From NCBI RefSeq assembly GCF_009727055.1, contig NC_052354.1:43422767-43486766 (forward strand): a stretch of 64,000 nt of DNA, read 5' to 3'. The notes beneath the pieces are model-generated. The model searched no databases. It worked only from the letters and a program-made list of their open reading frames with translations, and was not told the origin of the DNA. The DNA is from Benincasa hispida. Its lineage: Eukaryota; Streptophyta; Magnoliopsida; Cucurbitales; Cucurbitaceae. Shown in pieces: positions 1-11,775 of the stretch (the first letter of the stretch is position 1; each line of letters begins with the position of its first letter). Position numbers and translations under genes: made by a program.

Positions 1-374
1 CACTTCATATTGTTTCTAATCCAGTTTTTCATGAAAGGACTAAACATATTGAAGTTGATTGTCATTTTGTACGTGAGAAAATTCAACAAGGGTTGGTATC
101 TACAGGATATGTGAAGATGGGAGAACAATTAGGAGATATCTTCACGAAAGCATTGGATGGAAGACGTATAAATTATCTATGTAACAAGTTGGGCATGATT
201 AACATATATGCTCCAACTTGAGGGGGAGTGTTATAATTCTATAGTTAGGGTTTTTCATTCTTGTAAATATTTTGTGATATTTTCCTTTTCTATACTTTAT
301 ACACTTGTATATATTCATATCTTTGGTGAATGAATAGAGTATTCTGATTCTTTCTCAAATCTAAGAGTTGTACA
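1..374 (+). mobile_element. Ty1/copia retrotransposon, 3' end only
   Basis: The 3' remnant of a copia element cut by the window edge. Bases 3-221 encode the last ~72 residues of the RNase H domain (motifs [11 protein letters not shown] and GDIFTKAL) and stop at TGA 219-221. A purine-rich polypurine tract follows at 220-228, then an LTR at 229-374 that starts TGTTATAATT and ends TACA. Nearly the same 146-bp LTR recurs at 49152-49297, in shortened form at 51516-51647, and reversed near 33185-33335, so these belong to one family. The upstream part of the element lies outside the window. Confidence 0.9.
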
Positions 375-797
375 AGGAGTATACACGAAAATACCGATAC
401 TGAGACATCAATGGAATTAGAGGGTTTACTGTAGGGCACCCTTCTAAACCCTAGGCCCAAAATCGTAAATTACCCATAATTTTTATTTTATATACAATTT
501 AGTTTTTGGGGGCAACGACCTCGAGTCCCACTTGGGCGTGTTGCCCCTGGACCTCAACTTGCCGATCGGTCATCGAGACCCTTGTGCCAAATAGCAGATT
601 CAAGATACTCCAACAATAGAAATTTGACCATGGGATTCTAATGCGATCAAACATTAAAGAAGAAAATCTCCAAGAATTCTCGAAGGAATGTTTATTATGG
701 CAAGCCAATAACAAATGATTAACCCTGAACCTACTGACTAGGTAACAACTAACTAACCACCAACTTAAACAATTAACCATTTGAATAAAAGTTACAA
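375..797. other. Unassigned stretch after the copia LTR
   Basis: Flanking DNA between the first copia LTR and the foldback element. An antisense open frame of about 100 codons exists here, but it has no recognisable domain and no supporting splice or start context. I see no gene. Confidence 0.5.
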
Positions 798-879
798 GGA
801 TAAAATACAACTTTGGTCCTTGAAATTTGGAGTTAGTATCTATTTGATCTTAAGATTTCAAAAGTGACATTTTAGTAAT

Positions 880-1242
880 TGAGGTTTAAATTAATTACTA
901 AATCAATCAAGTTTCAAGTTCATTCCTCTGGTAGAAGACTGTTTGGTTGGAAAGTTTTTGTCTAATAAGATTTTTGTGGCAAAGTTAACCCTCATTATTG
1001 TTGTCTCTTTAATTATTATTGATCTATTGTACTTTGATTTTTTGGTTTTCGAATGTATTTTGTATTGGGATATAATGAGGGTGCTAAGGTTGTGTCAACT
1101 TAGTTGAGATATCCGGTGCGCCTGTTGACCTCTTGTTCTCTATTTGTTCCATGCTTTTAATGTTTCTTTGTATCTTGAGCAATAATCTATTTTCATTTCA
1201 TCATTGAAAAGTTTTGTTTCTGTTAAAAAAAAAAAAAGAAAA
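880..1242 (+). mobile_element. 5'-truncated LINE tail inside the foldback element
   Basis: LINE 3' UTR ending in a poly(A) of 12 A's. It carries the tail signature shared by many LINE ends in this window: GAGGGTGCTAAGG, then TGTCAACTTAGTTGAGAT, then TCATTTCATCATTGAAAAG. The 13-bp direct repeat TAATTGAGGTTTA flanks it at about 867-879 and 1243-1255, which fits target-primed reverse transcription. No coding sequence remains. Confidence 0.75.
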
Positions 1243-1999
1243 TAATTGAGGTTTAGAAAATAGTTCTAAATGGTCCATATGTTAAATTGATTGTTAGCTG
1301 AGTAACGAAAAAATGACGTGGCATTGTTTAGTCGTCAGATTTTAAATAACTTGTCAGTATTTGTTAATTTTATATTGTCTATATACTATGTGGATTTTCT
1401 CCCATTTTTTCCTTTATGCTCCCTGCTTCTTCCGTTATACTTATAAAAAAACTTCAATCAACTTCTTCCTTTCAGGAGCTTCAAGAATCTCCCTTCTACC
1501 TTCCATTCTCTCTTTCTCCTCTTCCGCCTCGACCCAATACTGTTCACCTCATCCATTCCTTCGACACACTCCCCTTCCCAGAAACCATTGCATAGACAAT
1601 TGAATCTTATGCCTTAAACCCTGGAACTGTCACACTGTTAGTTGATTATCTTCATGTTGTCGAATCTTTTCCACAACCAGAAAGCACAATCCCACATACT
1701 CAATAACCAACCCTCTTCATTGTTGCCAAATCTTTCTAAAAAAAAATTCATTGGACATACAAGCCCAAACAATGGAACCACTAGCACCCAGTTTTGTTCC
1801 ACGACCACCCTTTTGAATTAGAAATTTTTTTTTCTCATTGACAAGTGTAATATCATGCTCACAGGAGAGATGATAAATTAAACATTGTTTCCAAAATAAT
1901 GTTTCTACTCTAATTGAACTTGTGATGGCGATTCCAAAGTCGTGTAATCTCAAAGACAACACGTGGACTAGAAAACCAAAAAAAAAGAAAAAGAAAAAA

Positions 2000-2335
2000 C
2001 AATGAGAATTTTTCTTCATGGAGTTTGCAATTAAAGTTTTTTGCTGATTATTCTATTTAAGATATTAGTCTTAATTGGAACGCTTTTATTTCTTTACCGT
2101 AATCATGTACTCTTGGCTTTATTATGGGATTATTTTATATTGGGTTATGATGAGGGTGCTATGATTGTGTCAACCTAGTTGAGATAATTGGGTGCATCTA
2201 CTGATTCTAGGATTTTGTATTTTAACATTTAGTTGTATCTTTGATCTTTATTACTCGATGTTTCTAGGTACTTTGAGCATTAGACTCTTTTCATTATATC
2301 AATGAAAAGCTTCGTTTCCATTTCAAAAAAAAAAG
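2000..2335 (+). mobile_element. 5'-truncated LINE tail, second copy in the foldback element
   Basis: The same tail signature (ATGAGGGTGCTATG, TGTCAACCTAGTTGAGAT, CATTATATCAATGAAAAG) ending in an A-rich tail near 2323-2340. A similar A/G-rich string occurs at about 1978-1998 and may be the other copy of the target-site duplication, but its low complexity makes this uncertain. Confidence 0.65.
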
Positions 2336-3005
2336 AAAAAGAAGGAGAAATCGACGGTAAAGGAGCTTTGGCATTAGGGTTTTGGGTATTAGGTTTGTGG
2401 GAATTATGCTTATTGGTTGTGAAAGAGATTCGACAACTTATTTGGAGATGAGAAAATCAAAAATTGGTGTGATGGTTTTGGCATTTGAAGGTGTAGGATT
2501 CGGTTGGCTATGCGGTGGTTTTTAGGAATGGGAGTGTTACAAAGTGATGAGGTGAATGGTGAGGTGAGGCAGTAACAACAGTGAGGTGGCAGAGGATAGA
2601 TTGGAGAAGGAGAAGGAGAAGGAGAGATTAGGGAAGGAGGTGGATGGGAGGTTATCAGAGGTACCTAGGAAGAAGCCAATTGAATGTTTTCTTCCCTTTC
2701 TTAGTTAAGTTTTCTTTACTATGGGAGGAAGAAGGGGGATGGATGAGAGAAGAAAAAAATGGCACTTAATATAAAAACAATATGAAATGAATAAATATTG
2801 TTAGTCATTTGAAGTTCGTCAGTTCAACAATGTTGCATCATTTTTCTTTAGTTAACTAATGGTCAATGTATCACAGAGACCATTTAGAATTTAGAAATAT
2901 TTTCTAAATATTAGGACTAAAGTGTCACATTTGAAATCTTAGAGACCAAATAGACTAAACACCAACTCCAAACTTCAGGGAGCAAAAGTGTATTAAATCC
3001 AATTT

Positions 3006-3398
3006 ACAAAATAGTTACTAATTAGGCCACATCATTCAGAAAAAAGAACTCGCCCTCAAGCTTACAAGATATCAAAGTTGGGACCTTGCTTCAGAATTAG
3101 TTCTTCCAATGATTAGAATAAACTGCATTGAGTATGATGATTTCAGCCAATCAAAATTCCAATGCAACATCTTATCAAACTTCTAAATAATTATAAATTT
3201 GTAAAATTGACCTGTATTTGCTCTTGGGTTCCTGAAAAAGCATGATTTCTAAATTGAAAATCTCCATCAAAATTCTTTGAAGTTCTGTATTTGCCTCCGA
3301 GTCTCCATTTCATCATAACATTGTAGGCTCCTTCTTGGTTGATTCTTTAGTTCAGCCATTGTCTTCCCAAGCAAACAAGAAATCATCATCTTCCTCAA
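3006..3398. other. Unassigned stretch before the full-length LINE
   Basis: AT-rich non-coding sequence with no intact reading frame. It may be old element sequence or part of an upstream intron of the ALY-like locus. Nothing here can be assigned. Confidence 0.4.
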
Positions 3399-3414
3399 AG
3401 TCTTGGCATCTTCC
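3399..3414. repeat. Target-site duplication of LINE-1 copy, left
   Basis: AGTCTTGGCATCTTCC, repeated exactly at 9910-9925 directly after the poly(A) tail. The pair marks both ends of the LINE. Confidence 0.9.
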
Positions 3415-3691
3415 AAATAATAAAAAATAATTTTTTTTATAAAAAAAATGCTATCTTTCTCTCCCTCTCTCCTCCCCTTCTCCCTTCCCCCGTATCCCCC
3501 TTTCCGACCACCCCACCGGAGCCCACCATGCCTTCCTCAGCCTTCCCTCCCTCTGACCGCCTCTCCCTCCCCTCCCTCCCCCCCCCCCCCCTTCCCCTTT
3601 TCCTCCCCTGTTTCAGCCCTGCTCTCCAAGCCTTGGCTTTACCATACCAAACCACGCTGGTATTTTAGCTCTTCAGTCAGTCCCAGACTCC

Positions 3692-5939
3692 ATGGAGGTG
3701 AAGAGTTGCAAAATAGGTGTCCATTTCTTCTATATGTGGAAAGTGAGCAATGGATTTTTCATAGAAGACTTGAAAAAAGGACAAAAAGTTCTCTTTTCTT
3801 CATTAATGGTGCAATGGCTAGAGGGTAACTTGAAGAGATTACTGTATGGCTCATCTTTTGAATTTTTTCTCCTTAAAGAAAGGGTTGATCAGTGTGTCAT
3901 TCACCTCTCCAAATTCCTGGGAAGTAGGGGTTGGTTCATAGAATGTGCAGTCTGGCCCTCATCGGGTGGAAGGAAAAACATTCACATCCCTTTTGGGGAT
4001 AGCACCTCAGGTTGGCAAGGATTCAATGATATGGTCAGTGGCGGCCTCAAGAATTCCTCATCAAACTTGTGTTCTTTTGAGAACAAATCCCCCCTTTCAG
4101 TTGTAGACAAGCCATCACTGAGCCCCCCTCTTTAGCCACAGACTTTCCCAAGGAACCAGAGTTCCCCTGTCTCCCCTGTTTCGGTGGTCAAAAAACAGAA
4201 TAGGCAGCATCAATGAGTGATCAAGCAAGTTGATGTGCTCCAACCTAATTTCTCTAACCTTTGGATTGTCTCACGTCTTTTTGAATTCGATAATTGGCTT
4301 GACATTTGTAAGGCACTCAAAGACCACTTTCAATCTAATATTATTATCAATCCTCTATTTGCAGAAAATGCCCTGGTAACAATGGATCGAGACTCATTGG
4401 ATGAACTAGATAACTTCTCAAGCAAATGGCATAAATTTGGCTCCTTCCATCTGAAATTCGAAAGATGGAACAACTCCTCCCATGGCAGACCAACTTATGT
4501 CAGGGGTTATGGGGGTTGGATCTCTATCAAGAACTTACCCCTGGATTATTGGTGCAGACAGACCTTCGAGGCCATTGGGAAATACTTTGGGGGATTAGAA
4601 AGCATAGCTATGGAGACACTTAACTTGATCAATGTTTCAGAGGCCAAAATTAAAGTGAAGGAGAATCTTTGTGGTTTTATCCCAGCAACAATTGAAATAT
4701 CAAATGAAAAAAGAGGATCAATCTACTTGAATTTTGGAGATATCTCATCATCCAGCCCTCCTAGTAAGGTCAATGGTGACTTATTTGAATCTAAGGTCAT
4801 TGGTGACTTATTTGAATCTGACTTTACAAATCCTATTGATTTAATTCGGATTAATGAAGTTAAAAGTGATGAAGGCTTTTTTTGTGAGCCATTAAATTCA
4901 AATTCAACTTCCTACTTCCCTCTAATTGCAACATTAAGTTCTCTAGAAGTCTAGGAGCCTTTGTGGATAATAAAGAAAGCAAGATGAGAGAGATTGAATC
5001 TAAGGCCAAGAAGTTAAGAGGTCGTTCGAAATCTGAGCCGCCCCCCCAAATCATGCCTCATGCCTCTGCCTTTTGATCTTCCCGAGCAGCCACCTTCAGC
5101 GCCGTCTGCAGAGGACAAAGTCTTAGTTAAAGAAAAAATTACAGAGGGGCGCGACCATTCAACTTCCCCTCAAAAAGGCACCAAGAATGATCTATTGATT
5201 GAAAGTAAAACAGAGGGTTGTGACCCTTCGAATTCTTCTCACAAAGGTGCCAAAATTGACTCGGGAAAACCCGGTCCAACCCTTCCTAATCAAAATGTCG
5301 GTTCGTCTTCAACCAAGTTTGAGAAGTCTGTTACTCAAGATTTTATCACAGAGAAGCCGAAGGCCTTGGTCTCCATTCCTTCCTCCCATAGACGGATCCA
5401 AAAGGTGAAAAAGATTAAGACACTCAAACATCACATTTTTGCAAAATCGAATTCATTTGGGCTGAGTCCTTTTCCTAGACACTTCATCAGAAAGCACACA
5501 TCCTTTCAAAACACTTGGTTAGCCATCTCCAACCCGGATATTCTTGAAGTAAGTTGTGCTAACCTATAAGCCAACCCTTAAACTTTGAGGTCTGATAGGG
5601 AGAGTCCTATCCAACCTTCTCTACATTGCACCCGAAGTGATAACATCTCTTCAGATAGCCAATTTCCCAACCTTCCCCTCTTCATTCCCCCAAGACTTAA
5701 ATGATGACTTGTTAGCTAGTGTGAGCAGTGAGGAACTGGATATTAATGATGATGAAGATAAAAAAGAACTTGATGACAATCAAGAAGGCATGGACTTCTC
5801 CCTAAGTCAGCTCTTCCGCCCCCTGGATGAACATTCACAGGTTAGTGAAAGCATTTTCCCGACCCCCCCTCTAAATTTGTCAGTTGTACCACAAAATCTA
5901 CACTCCATCATAAAAGAGTGTGATTTCATTTTAGCTTGA
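3692..5939 (+). pseudogene. LINE ORF1 (DUF4283-like), broken
   Basis: ORF1 of the LINE, the nucleic-acid-binding partner of ORF2. It starts at ATG 3692 and stays in one frame until about 5569, but with stops at TAG 4133, TGA near 4214, TAG 4952 and TAA near 5567. The last part (5637-5939) is in another frame. The central part has the DUF4283 pattern: a GGWISIKNLPLDYW block followed by FEAIGKYFGGLESI. The C-terminal third is Ser/Pro/Lys-rich and then acidic, with no visible zinc knuckle. The first stop segment may also have been read through before decay. I infer it is non-functional. Confidence 0.8.
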
Positions 5940-5978
5940 TCAAAAGGAAAAGTGTTGAAGAATCCTCGGTGAGCCTTA

Positions 5979-8900
5979 ATGAAGATAGTTACTTGGAACA
6001 CATGAGGTTTAAGGGATTCATCAAAAAGACTGCTTCTAAAAAGATTTCTGAAAAAAGTCAATCCGGATATTGTCCTTATCCAAGAAACAAAAAAAGACAG
6101 AATTGAGGGCTCATTTATCAAAAGACTTTGGAGCTCAAAAGAGGTAGGATGGGTCTTGGTGGAAGCTAAAGGAAAATCGGGAGGCATACTCACAATGTGG
6201 GATGAGAGCAAAATCTAGTCTCCGACAGCTCAAAAGATGAATTCTCCCTTTCAATCAAATGTCAAACGTTAAACAAAAAGATCTGCTGGATAACAAATGT
6301 ATATGGTCCTTGTGATTACCATGAAAGGGGAAGATTGTGGGTAGAATTATCCTCTCTGGCAGAAATATTTGATGATCCATGGTGTATTGGTGGAGACTTC
6401 AACAACATTCGAAGAAGGCACGAGAGATATCCAGTTGGTAGAGCAACGAAAGACATGAATAACTTCAATAAGTTCATCAGATTAAACAACCCGCTGGAAC
6501 TTCCACTCTCAAATGGACAATTCACTTGGTCAAGGGAAGGTAATGGTGCTTCAAGATCTCTCCTAGACCGTTTTCTTGTATCAAACACATGGGAAGAAGT
6601 TTTCGATAATTCAAGGGTTGCAAGACAAGCTAGAACCATGTCAGACTACTTTCCTCTTACCTTAGAAGCAGGAGCTTTTGAATGGGGGCCCTCACCATTT
6701 CGGTTTTGTAACAGCTGGCTGTGCAACAAGGATTGTTGTAAATTGATTGAAAAATCTTTGAAAATGAAGAAAAAACATAAATGGGCAGGCTTTACTCTCT
6801 CCACCAACTTAAGAGAAACAAAATCAGTCCTAAAGAAATGGTTTCATGACTATGAAAAAGAGAAGAAGATGAAAGAGGACAGCTTATTAACAGAAATTCA
6901 TAGAAAAGACTCTCTAACAGTGGGAGTATTCCCTCAAGTCAGTGATGAAGATGCAGCCTTTTCCTTGAAGGCCGATCTACTAGCCCTTTACCAATTAGAA
7001 GAAAGAAGCCTCATCCAAAAATGCAAGCTAAAATGGTCAAAAGAAGGGGATGAGAACACTTCTTTCTTCCACAGATTCCTATCTGCCAGAAAAAGAAAAA
7101 ACTTGATTGCAGAATTGCTTAATGATCAAGATATTCCAACCAAATCCACCCGGGATGTTGAAGATATTATTTTGGCCTTCTACTCATCTTTATACTCAAA
7201 ATGTAATGTTTCTAGAGTCATTCCTATCAACCTTAACTGGTCAAGAGTCTCAATAAGTCAAAATGAGCAGCTGGTTGTAAGTTTTTCTGCTCTAGAAATC
7301 AAGCTAGCAGTGAAAGTGTTAGGAAAGAATAAGGCACCAGGGCCGGATGGCTTCACACCAGAATTCTTCATCCATTTTTGGCATCTTTTGAAAGACAACC
7401 TTATAAAAATGTTTGATGACTTCTACAGCAATGGTAAGCTCAATTCATGTATTAAAGAGAACTTTATTTGTCTAGTTCCAAAAAAGACTGATGCAGTGAA
7501 AGTCAAAGACTTCAGACCAATTAGTCTCACTACCCACTTGTACAAGATAGCAAAAGTCCTAGAGGAGAGACTAAAAAGAATCATGCCAAGCATAATTGCC
7601 CCCACTCAAAGTGCGTTTATTGAGGGAAGACAGATCCTAGACCCCATCCTAATTGCAAATGAAGTAGTCGAGGACTATAGATCGAAAGGGAAGAAAGCTA
7701 AAGCTTGATTTGGAGAAAGCATTTGATAGAGTGGACTGGTCATTCCTTGAAAAAGTCCTAATTGGAAAGAATTTCAGCTCAAAATGGATATCTTGGATTT
7801 TGGGGTGCATCACCAATCCAAAATTCTCCATCTTTATCAATGGAAGGCCTCGTGGAAGGATAGTTGCATCTAAAGGAATTAGGCAAGGAGATCCCCTTTC
7901 TCCTTTCCTCTTCATCCTTGTGGGAGAAGTTTTAAATGCCTTAATCAACCGGTTACATGAGAAAGATTGCTTTGAAGGCTTTTTGGTTGGGAAGGATCAA
8001 GTCCACATTTCAATTTTGCAATTTGCCGATGACACCCTTATCTTTTGCAAATATGATGTGATATGTTAGAATCTCTTCGAGCTACTCTTGACCTTTTTGA
8101 ATGGTGTTCTGGACAGAAAATTAATTGGGAGAAATCATCTCTTTGTGGTATAAACATTGGTCAAGACATGCTGAATAAGTGGGCAGAAAAGTTCAATTGT
8201 AAAGCAGAGCAACTTCCCCTTCTCTATTTAGGACTTCCTTTGGGAGGTTACCCGAAAAAGATTGATTTCTGACAGTCTATTATTGATAAACTTCATGGAA
8301 CTCTTGATAAATGGAGAAGATACAACATTTCAAGAGGAGGAAGAGCAACCCTTTGTAAGTCGGTACTCTCAAACCTCCCCACTTACTACATGTCTTCCTT
8401 CTTGATTCCTAATAAAGTGTTGCATATCTTAGAAAGAATTTTGAGGAATTTCTTTTGGGAAGGCCACAAAGGGGGTAATCTAAATCATTTAGCCAAATGG
8501 GAATTTGTGTCCAAATATTATGAAGAAGGTGGCCTCGGTTTGGGTGGATTAAAAGAGAAAAATCTAGCTCTTTTAGCAAAATGGGGCTGGAGATTCCAGC
8601 TTGAAAGCTCTTCCCTTTGGTGCAGAGTGGTCAAAAGTATACATGGCAATAGCATTTTCAGGGGTCACACCTCCGGTAAGGCAGTGGGCTGCCTTAGAAG
8701 CCCATGGATCAGCATTTCAAGAGCTTGGTTGAAGGTGGAAAATCTGTCGGTGTTTGTCTTGGGCAATGGGCTTAATATTGGCTTTTGGTTAGATACTTGG
8801 ATGGGCAATCTTCCCCTTTCATCCAGATTTTCCAGATTATTTAGATTGGCCACTCATCCAAATGGCTCTGTGAGAGAGCATTGGGACCACACCACCAACT

Positions 8901-9592
8901 CTTGGAGCATCTCTTTTAGGAGGTACTTAAAAGATGAAGATATTACTAAATTTCAAGATTTGTTAAGTCTCATCTCTAGCTTAAAGGTGCAAGATCGCCC
9001 GGACTCAAAGGTTTGGTCTTTGGATCCCAATGGAGCCTTCTCGGTTAAATCTTTATCCAACTTCCTTCGCAAAGCCCCCCGAATTGATCCTCTACTTTAT
9101 GAAGCTCTTTGGAAATCAAAAAGTCCAAGGAGAATAAACATAGTCCTTTGGATAATGGTTTTTGGGTCCCTAAACTGCTCAAGTGTGCTGCAAAAGAAGC
9201 TTGCCTCTCACTATCTCTCCCCCAATATGTGTGTTTTGTGTAAGAAGAATGGGGAAGACCAACGACACCTATTTTTTAACTGCGTTTATGCACAAAGTTG
9301 CTGGTTTTCGCTCTTCAATATCTTCTATTTGAGCTGGTCCTTTGGAGCAGAATTTAGCCTAAATGTGCAGCAGCTGTTGATAGGGGTGGCTGTCAAGAAA
9401 TCGCACCAGATTCTGTGGGTCAATGCTGTCAAGGCTGTTTTATCTGAATTATGGTTTGAACGGAACCAAAGAGTCTTCCAAGACAAGGAAACCCCGTGGT
9501 TCTCAAGATTTGAAGCTGCCAAGTTGAAAGCATCTCTTTGGTGCTCCCTCTCAAAATCCTGGCAGAATACTCTTGCCAGGAAATCAGTCTAA
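5979..9592 (+). pseudogene. LINE ORF2 (endonuclease-RT-zf-RVT), broken
   Basis: ORF2 starts at ATG 5979 with the endonuclease start MKIVTWNT, followed by a TGA where the family normally has Arg, and then the IQETKK motif. A frameshift precedes 6335. The continuing endonuclease shows the GGDFN motif (around 6395). The RT begins at KAPGPDGF (about 7335) and includes FRPISLT and the GIRQGDPLSPFL block. It keeps FADDT (about 8023-8037). A frameshift lies at about 7706 and another just after the FADD box. TGA 8270-8272 replaces the Trp expected after KIDF. The zf-RVT region (about 9070-9320) has SPRRINIVLW and CVLCKKNGEDQRHLF. The protein would nick target DNA and copy LINE RNA, but it is not expressible as one frame. 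Confidence 0.9.
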
Positions 9593-9909
9593 ATTGTCAT
9601 TCTTTCTTTTCTCCAGCTTTCTGAAGTTCTCATTGCTTTGTTTTTTAGTTGTCTTTGGTTGTCTTTTGTTATGATTTTCCAGTTTCTCTCTTTATCAGTT
9701 CAAGTATTGTTTCCCATTGTATCGCTTAATTTTAAGGCTTTTCTAGAGTTAGGATGTGATGAGGGGTGCTAAGGGGTGTCAACCTAGTTGAGATTCCCGG
9801 GTGCACCTGCTGATCCTTATGAATTCCTTGTAAATTGAGCATTAGTCTCACTTCATTTTCAATGAAATAAAGAGACTGTGTTCCTTTTTCAAAAAAAAAA
9901 AAAAAAAAA

Positions 9910-9925
9910 AGTCTTGGCATCTTCC
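9910..9925. repeat. Target-site duplication of LINE-1 copy, right
   Basis: Exact copy of the 16-mer at 3399-3414, immediately 3' of the poly(A). Confidence 0.9.
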
Positions 9926-10320
9926 TCGTCCCTAGTCTACTGCCTCGTCTCATTGAAAAATACCTACTGCTTCTTTATACTCTCATTTGATCATTTTAAT
10001 ATAAAAAACAAAAGAATTTGAGGCTGTCTTCCCTTTTGCTATTCTTCAAGTGGCTTTCCTTCATTTTAATCTGATGGATAACAGGAGTATCCATCAGGAG
10101 TTGGGCTTTTGGTCGGTCCCCCCGTGCGCGTAGTACTGGTCAATTGCCTTTCTCTTCTCTCTTTAGATAATGTAAGTTTCTTGTGGTCACTGATATGCTA
10201 TGCAATGCATTTTTCTTTCATTTCCTCATAATGAAAGGTTGTTGTTCATATTAAAAACAGCATTTTTCTTTGGTCCTTAATTTGAACTGCTTTATATTTT
10301 GTTATGCCTTCGCTTTCCAG
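9926..10320. other. Intron sequence with a possible LINE tail
   Basis: Sequence between the LINE and the first visible ALY-like exon. At about 10060-10255 a segment resembles a LINE-like 3' UTR (CATTTCCTCATAATGAAAGG followed by AAAAAC). A polypyrimidine tract (CCTTCGCTTTCCAG) at the right end forms the acceptor of the exon starting at 10321. The SANT/Myb-coding exons expected upstream in this family are not seen. Confidence 0.5.
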
Positions 10321-10398
10321 GCATATCTCTCCTTACCAGAGGGAGCTGCTTCTGTTGTTGGTCTTATAGCGCCGATGACAGATTACTATAATGTTATG
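10321..10398 (+). CDS. ALY-like exon: AYLSLPEG block after the SANT domain
   Basis: 26 codons in phase 0, from acceptor TTTCCAG to donor ATG|GTGAGA. It encodes AYLSLPEGAASVVGLIAPMT and ends DYYNVM. In ALY proteins this block directly follows the SANT/Myb helix bundle, so at least one exon must lie upstream. Confidence 0.9.
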
Positions 10399-10889
10399 GT
10401 GAGAGTGTACTGTGTTTTTTTTTTTCAATTATCAGAAATATAAAGTGGCACTGAACATCTGACTTGGGATTTGTTTGCGTCTCTTTCAAGTCTATGGTTT
10501 TGTTTTTTTGATTGATATTGTGTCTGATTCCGTTGAATAAGTCCAGCTACCAATGCAATCATCTATTTGTAAAGTAAAAGGATAGACATTTTGAGACTAG
10601 TCTCTATTGCACTTTTACCATACTCACATTACTCACAAGCTCAACTGAGAGTATGAACTTCTATTTATTGGAAAAGTTTCCTAAGGGCTCAAGTAAAAAG
10701 AAACAGTTCTTAAATTTTTTTCTGGTGAGAAGCCTAAATAGATTTCTTCAAGATTATATTAAGACTAGTGATATTCTCACTGGAGCTCAAATAGAAGACA
10801 TCTCTAGAGTTCAAGATATTTCTCGAATAGTTTGAATGTTTTCTTAGATCCTCCAAGATAGTTCTAGAGTCATTGTTGCAATAGCTTGA

Positions 10890-11030
10890 ATATTCCTCTT
10901 CAATAGTGTTGCATTTACTTTTACATTGCCATGGTAAGCTTAGTCCAAAGGTAGTTGGCATATTGATCGGAGGTTCAATCCCCACTTTCGTAATTGTTGT
11001 ACTAAAACAATGTTACACTTCTATTTTTTA
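10890..11030 (+). repeat. SINE-like (tRNA-derived) repeat candidate
   Basis: An A-box-like stretch (TAGTCCAAAGGTAGTTGGCA, about 10941-10960) and a B-box-like GGTTCAATCCCC (about 10972-10983) about 30 bp apart, followed by TTGTTGTACTAAAACAA. This is the layout of plant tRNA-derived SINEs. Ends and target-site duplication are not resolved. It lies in the intron after the first visible ALY-like exon. Confidence 0.5.
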
Positions 11031-11606
11031 AAATAAAATAATTTTATTTTATTTTATTTATTTATTTTTATTTGTTGACAATAATCAAACACTCTTACAT
11101 TTCCTTCAACTTTAACTATTCTAGATATCTCCATTGTACCAAGTTGTCATACAAATTTGATGCATTCAATCCTTTTGTGAATGCCTTCTCAATTTGGTCT
11201 TGTGCCTCCACATATTACCTTTCTCTGCTAACTTCCCAAGAAGGAGGTCGCATTCTATGGAAAAGGAAGTTGGAGACTTCAAGTGGAAATAATTCTGGTG
11301 AAGGTTTCCAGGATTTCGTCTTATTATTCACCACTAACAATACTTCATGTTAAATACAAGAAATAAGGCCAAAAAACAGTGATGCGTACTAATAAGGAGG
11401 TTGCATTCGTCTTGGTGTGCTCTTTCTCAAAGCCGTAGTCTCCTTTCATTTTCTCAATGAAACGTTTTGGTTCTTGTTAAAAAAAAAAAACTTATCAGAT
11501 GATTTTTGTTTACAAGCTGCAATGCAACAACACTTTGTTCTATTTCTTTTTTCTTTTCCAATTCATATGCTTAGAATTTTTAATATAGTCAATTGATAAT
11601 TGACAG
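11031..11606. other. ALY-like intron with a LINE tail at about 11360-11490 (+)
   Basis: Intron sequence. TCATTTTCTCAATGAAACG followed by 12 A's (about 11447-11491) is the 3' tail signature of the local LINE family. The rest shows nothing I can name. The region ends at acceptor TTGACAG. Confidence 0.55.
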
Positions 11607-11775
11607 GGAGGTAGTGATAGTGAACGTGAGAATTATGATGCTTCAGGTTTTCAAGCACTTCCGGAGACTAATCAAGTAAAAGTTCAATTGAGCGTCTCAA
11701 ATGAAGGCCATTTTAATACTCATTCTGTTGCAGCAAGTGGTGGATGCTTGTCTTCACTTAGGAGTTTATATTATG
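11607..11775 (+). CDS. ALY-like exon: GGSDSE block
   Basis: 169 nt, entering in phase 0 and leaving one base. It encodes GGSDSERENYDASGF, then a KVQLSVS motif and the HSVAASGGCLSSLR end. The same order of short motifs is typical of ALY proteins just before the KRTPRVP region. The donor is TATG|GTAAGA. The next exon lies 15 kb downstream and completes the split Gly codon. Confidence 0.85.

Larger units (their letters stand above)
798..3005. repeat. Long inverted-repeat (foldback) element, ~2.2 kb
   Basis: The left arm (798 to about 1720) and the reverse complement of the right arm (about 2340-3005) share an ordered series of matches. The outer ends both contain TTTGGAGTT followed by a TATTTG(A/G)TC block. 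Inner matches include CATAGCCAAC/CATAGACAAT, GTTGTCGAATCT and the TTCACCTCATC region. This is the structure of a foldback or long-TIR Mutator-like non-autonomous element. There is no transposase. Two LINE tails (880-1242 and about 2000-2335) were inserted later. The outer boundaries are approximate and I could not establish a target-site duplication. Confidence 0.65.
3415..9909 (+). mobile_element. Full-length L1-type LINE retrotransposon, mutated
   Basis: A complete LINE of about 6.5 kb bounded by a 16-bp target-site duplication. In order it has: a pyrimidine-rich 5' UTR (about 3450-3620, CCCTCC runs); ORF1 with a DUF4283-like region; ORF2 with APE-type endonuclease, reverse transcriptase and zf-RVT; a 3' UTR with the shared tail signature (9755-9880); and poly(A) at 9892-9910. 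Both ORFs carry stops and frameshifts, so it cannot move by itself now. It lies just upstream of the first visible ALY-like exon, either in an upstream intron or next to the gene. Confidence 0.92.

Noticed and set aside
3448..3828. Pro/Ser-rich frame on + and its Gly/Arg-rich mirror
   Set aside because: It is the pyrimidine-rich 5' UTR of the full-length LINE.
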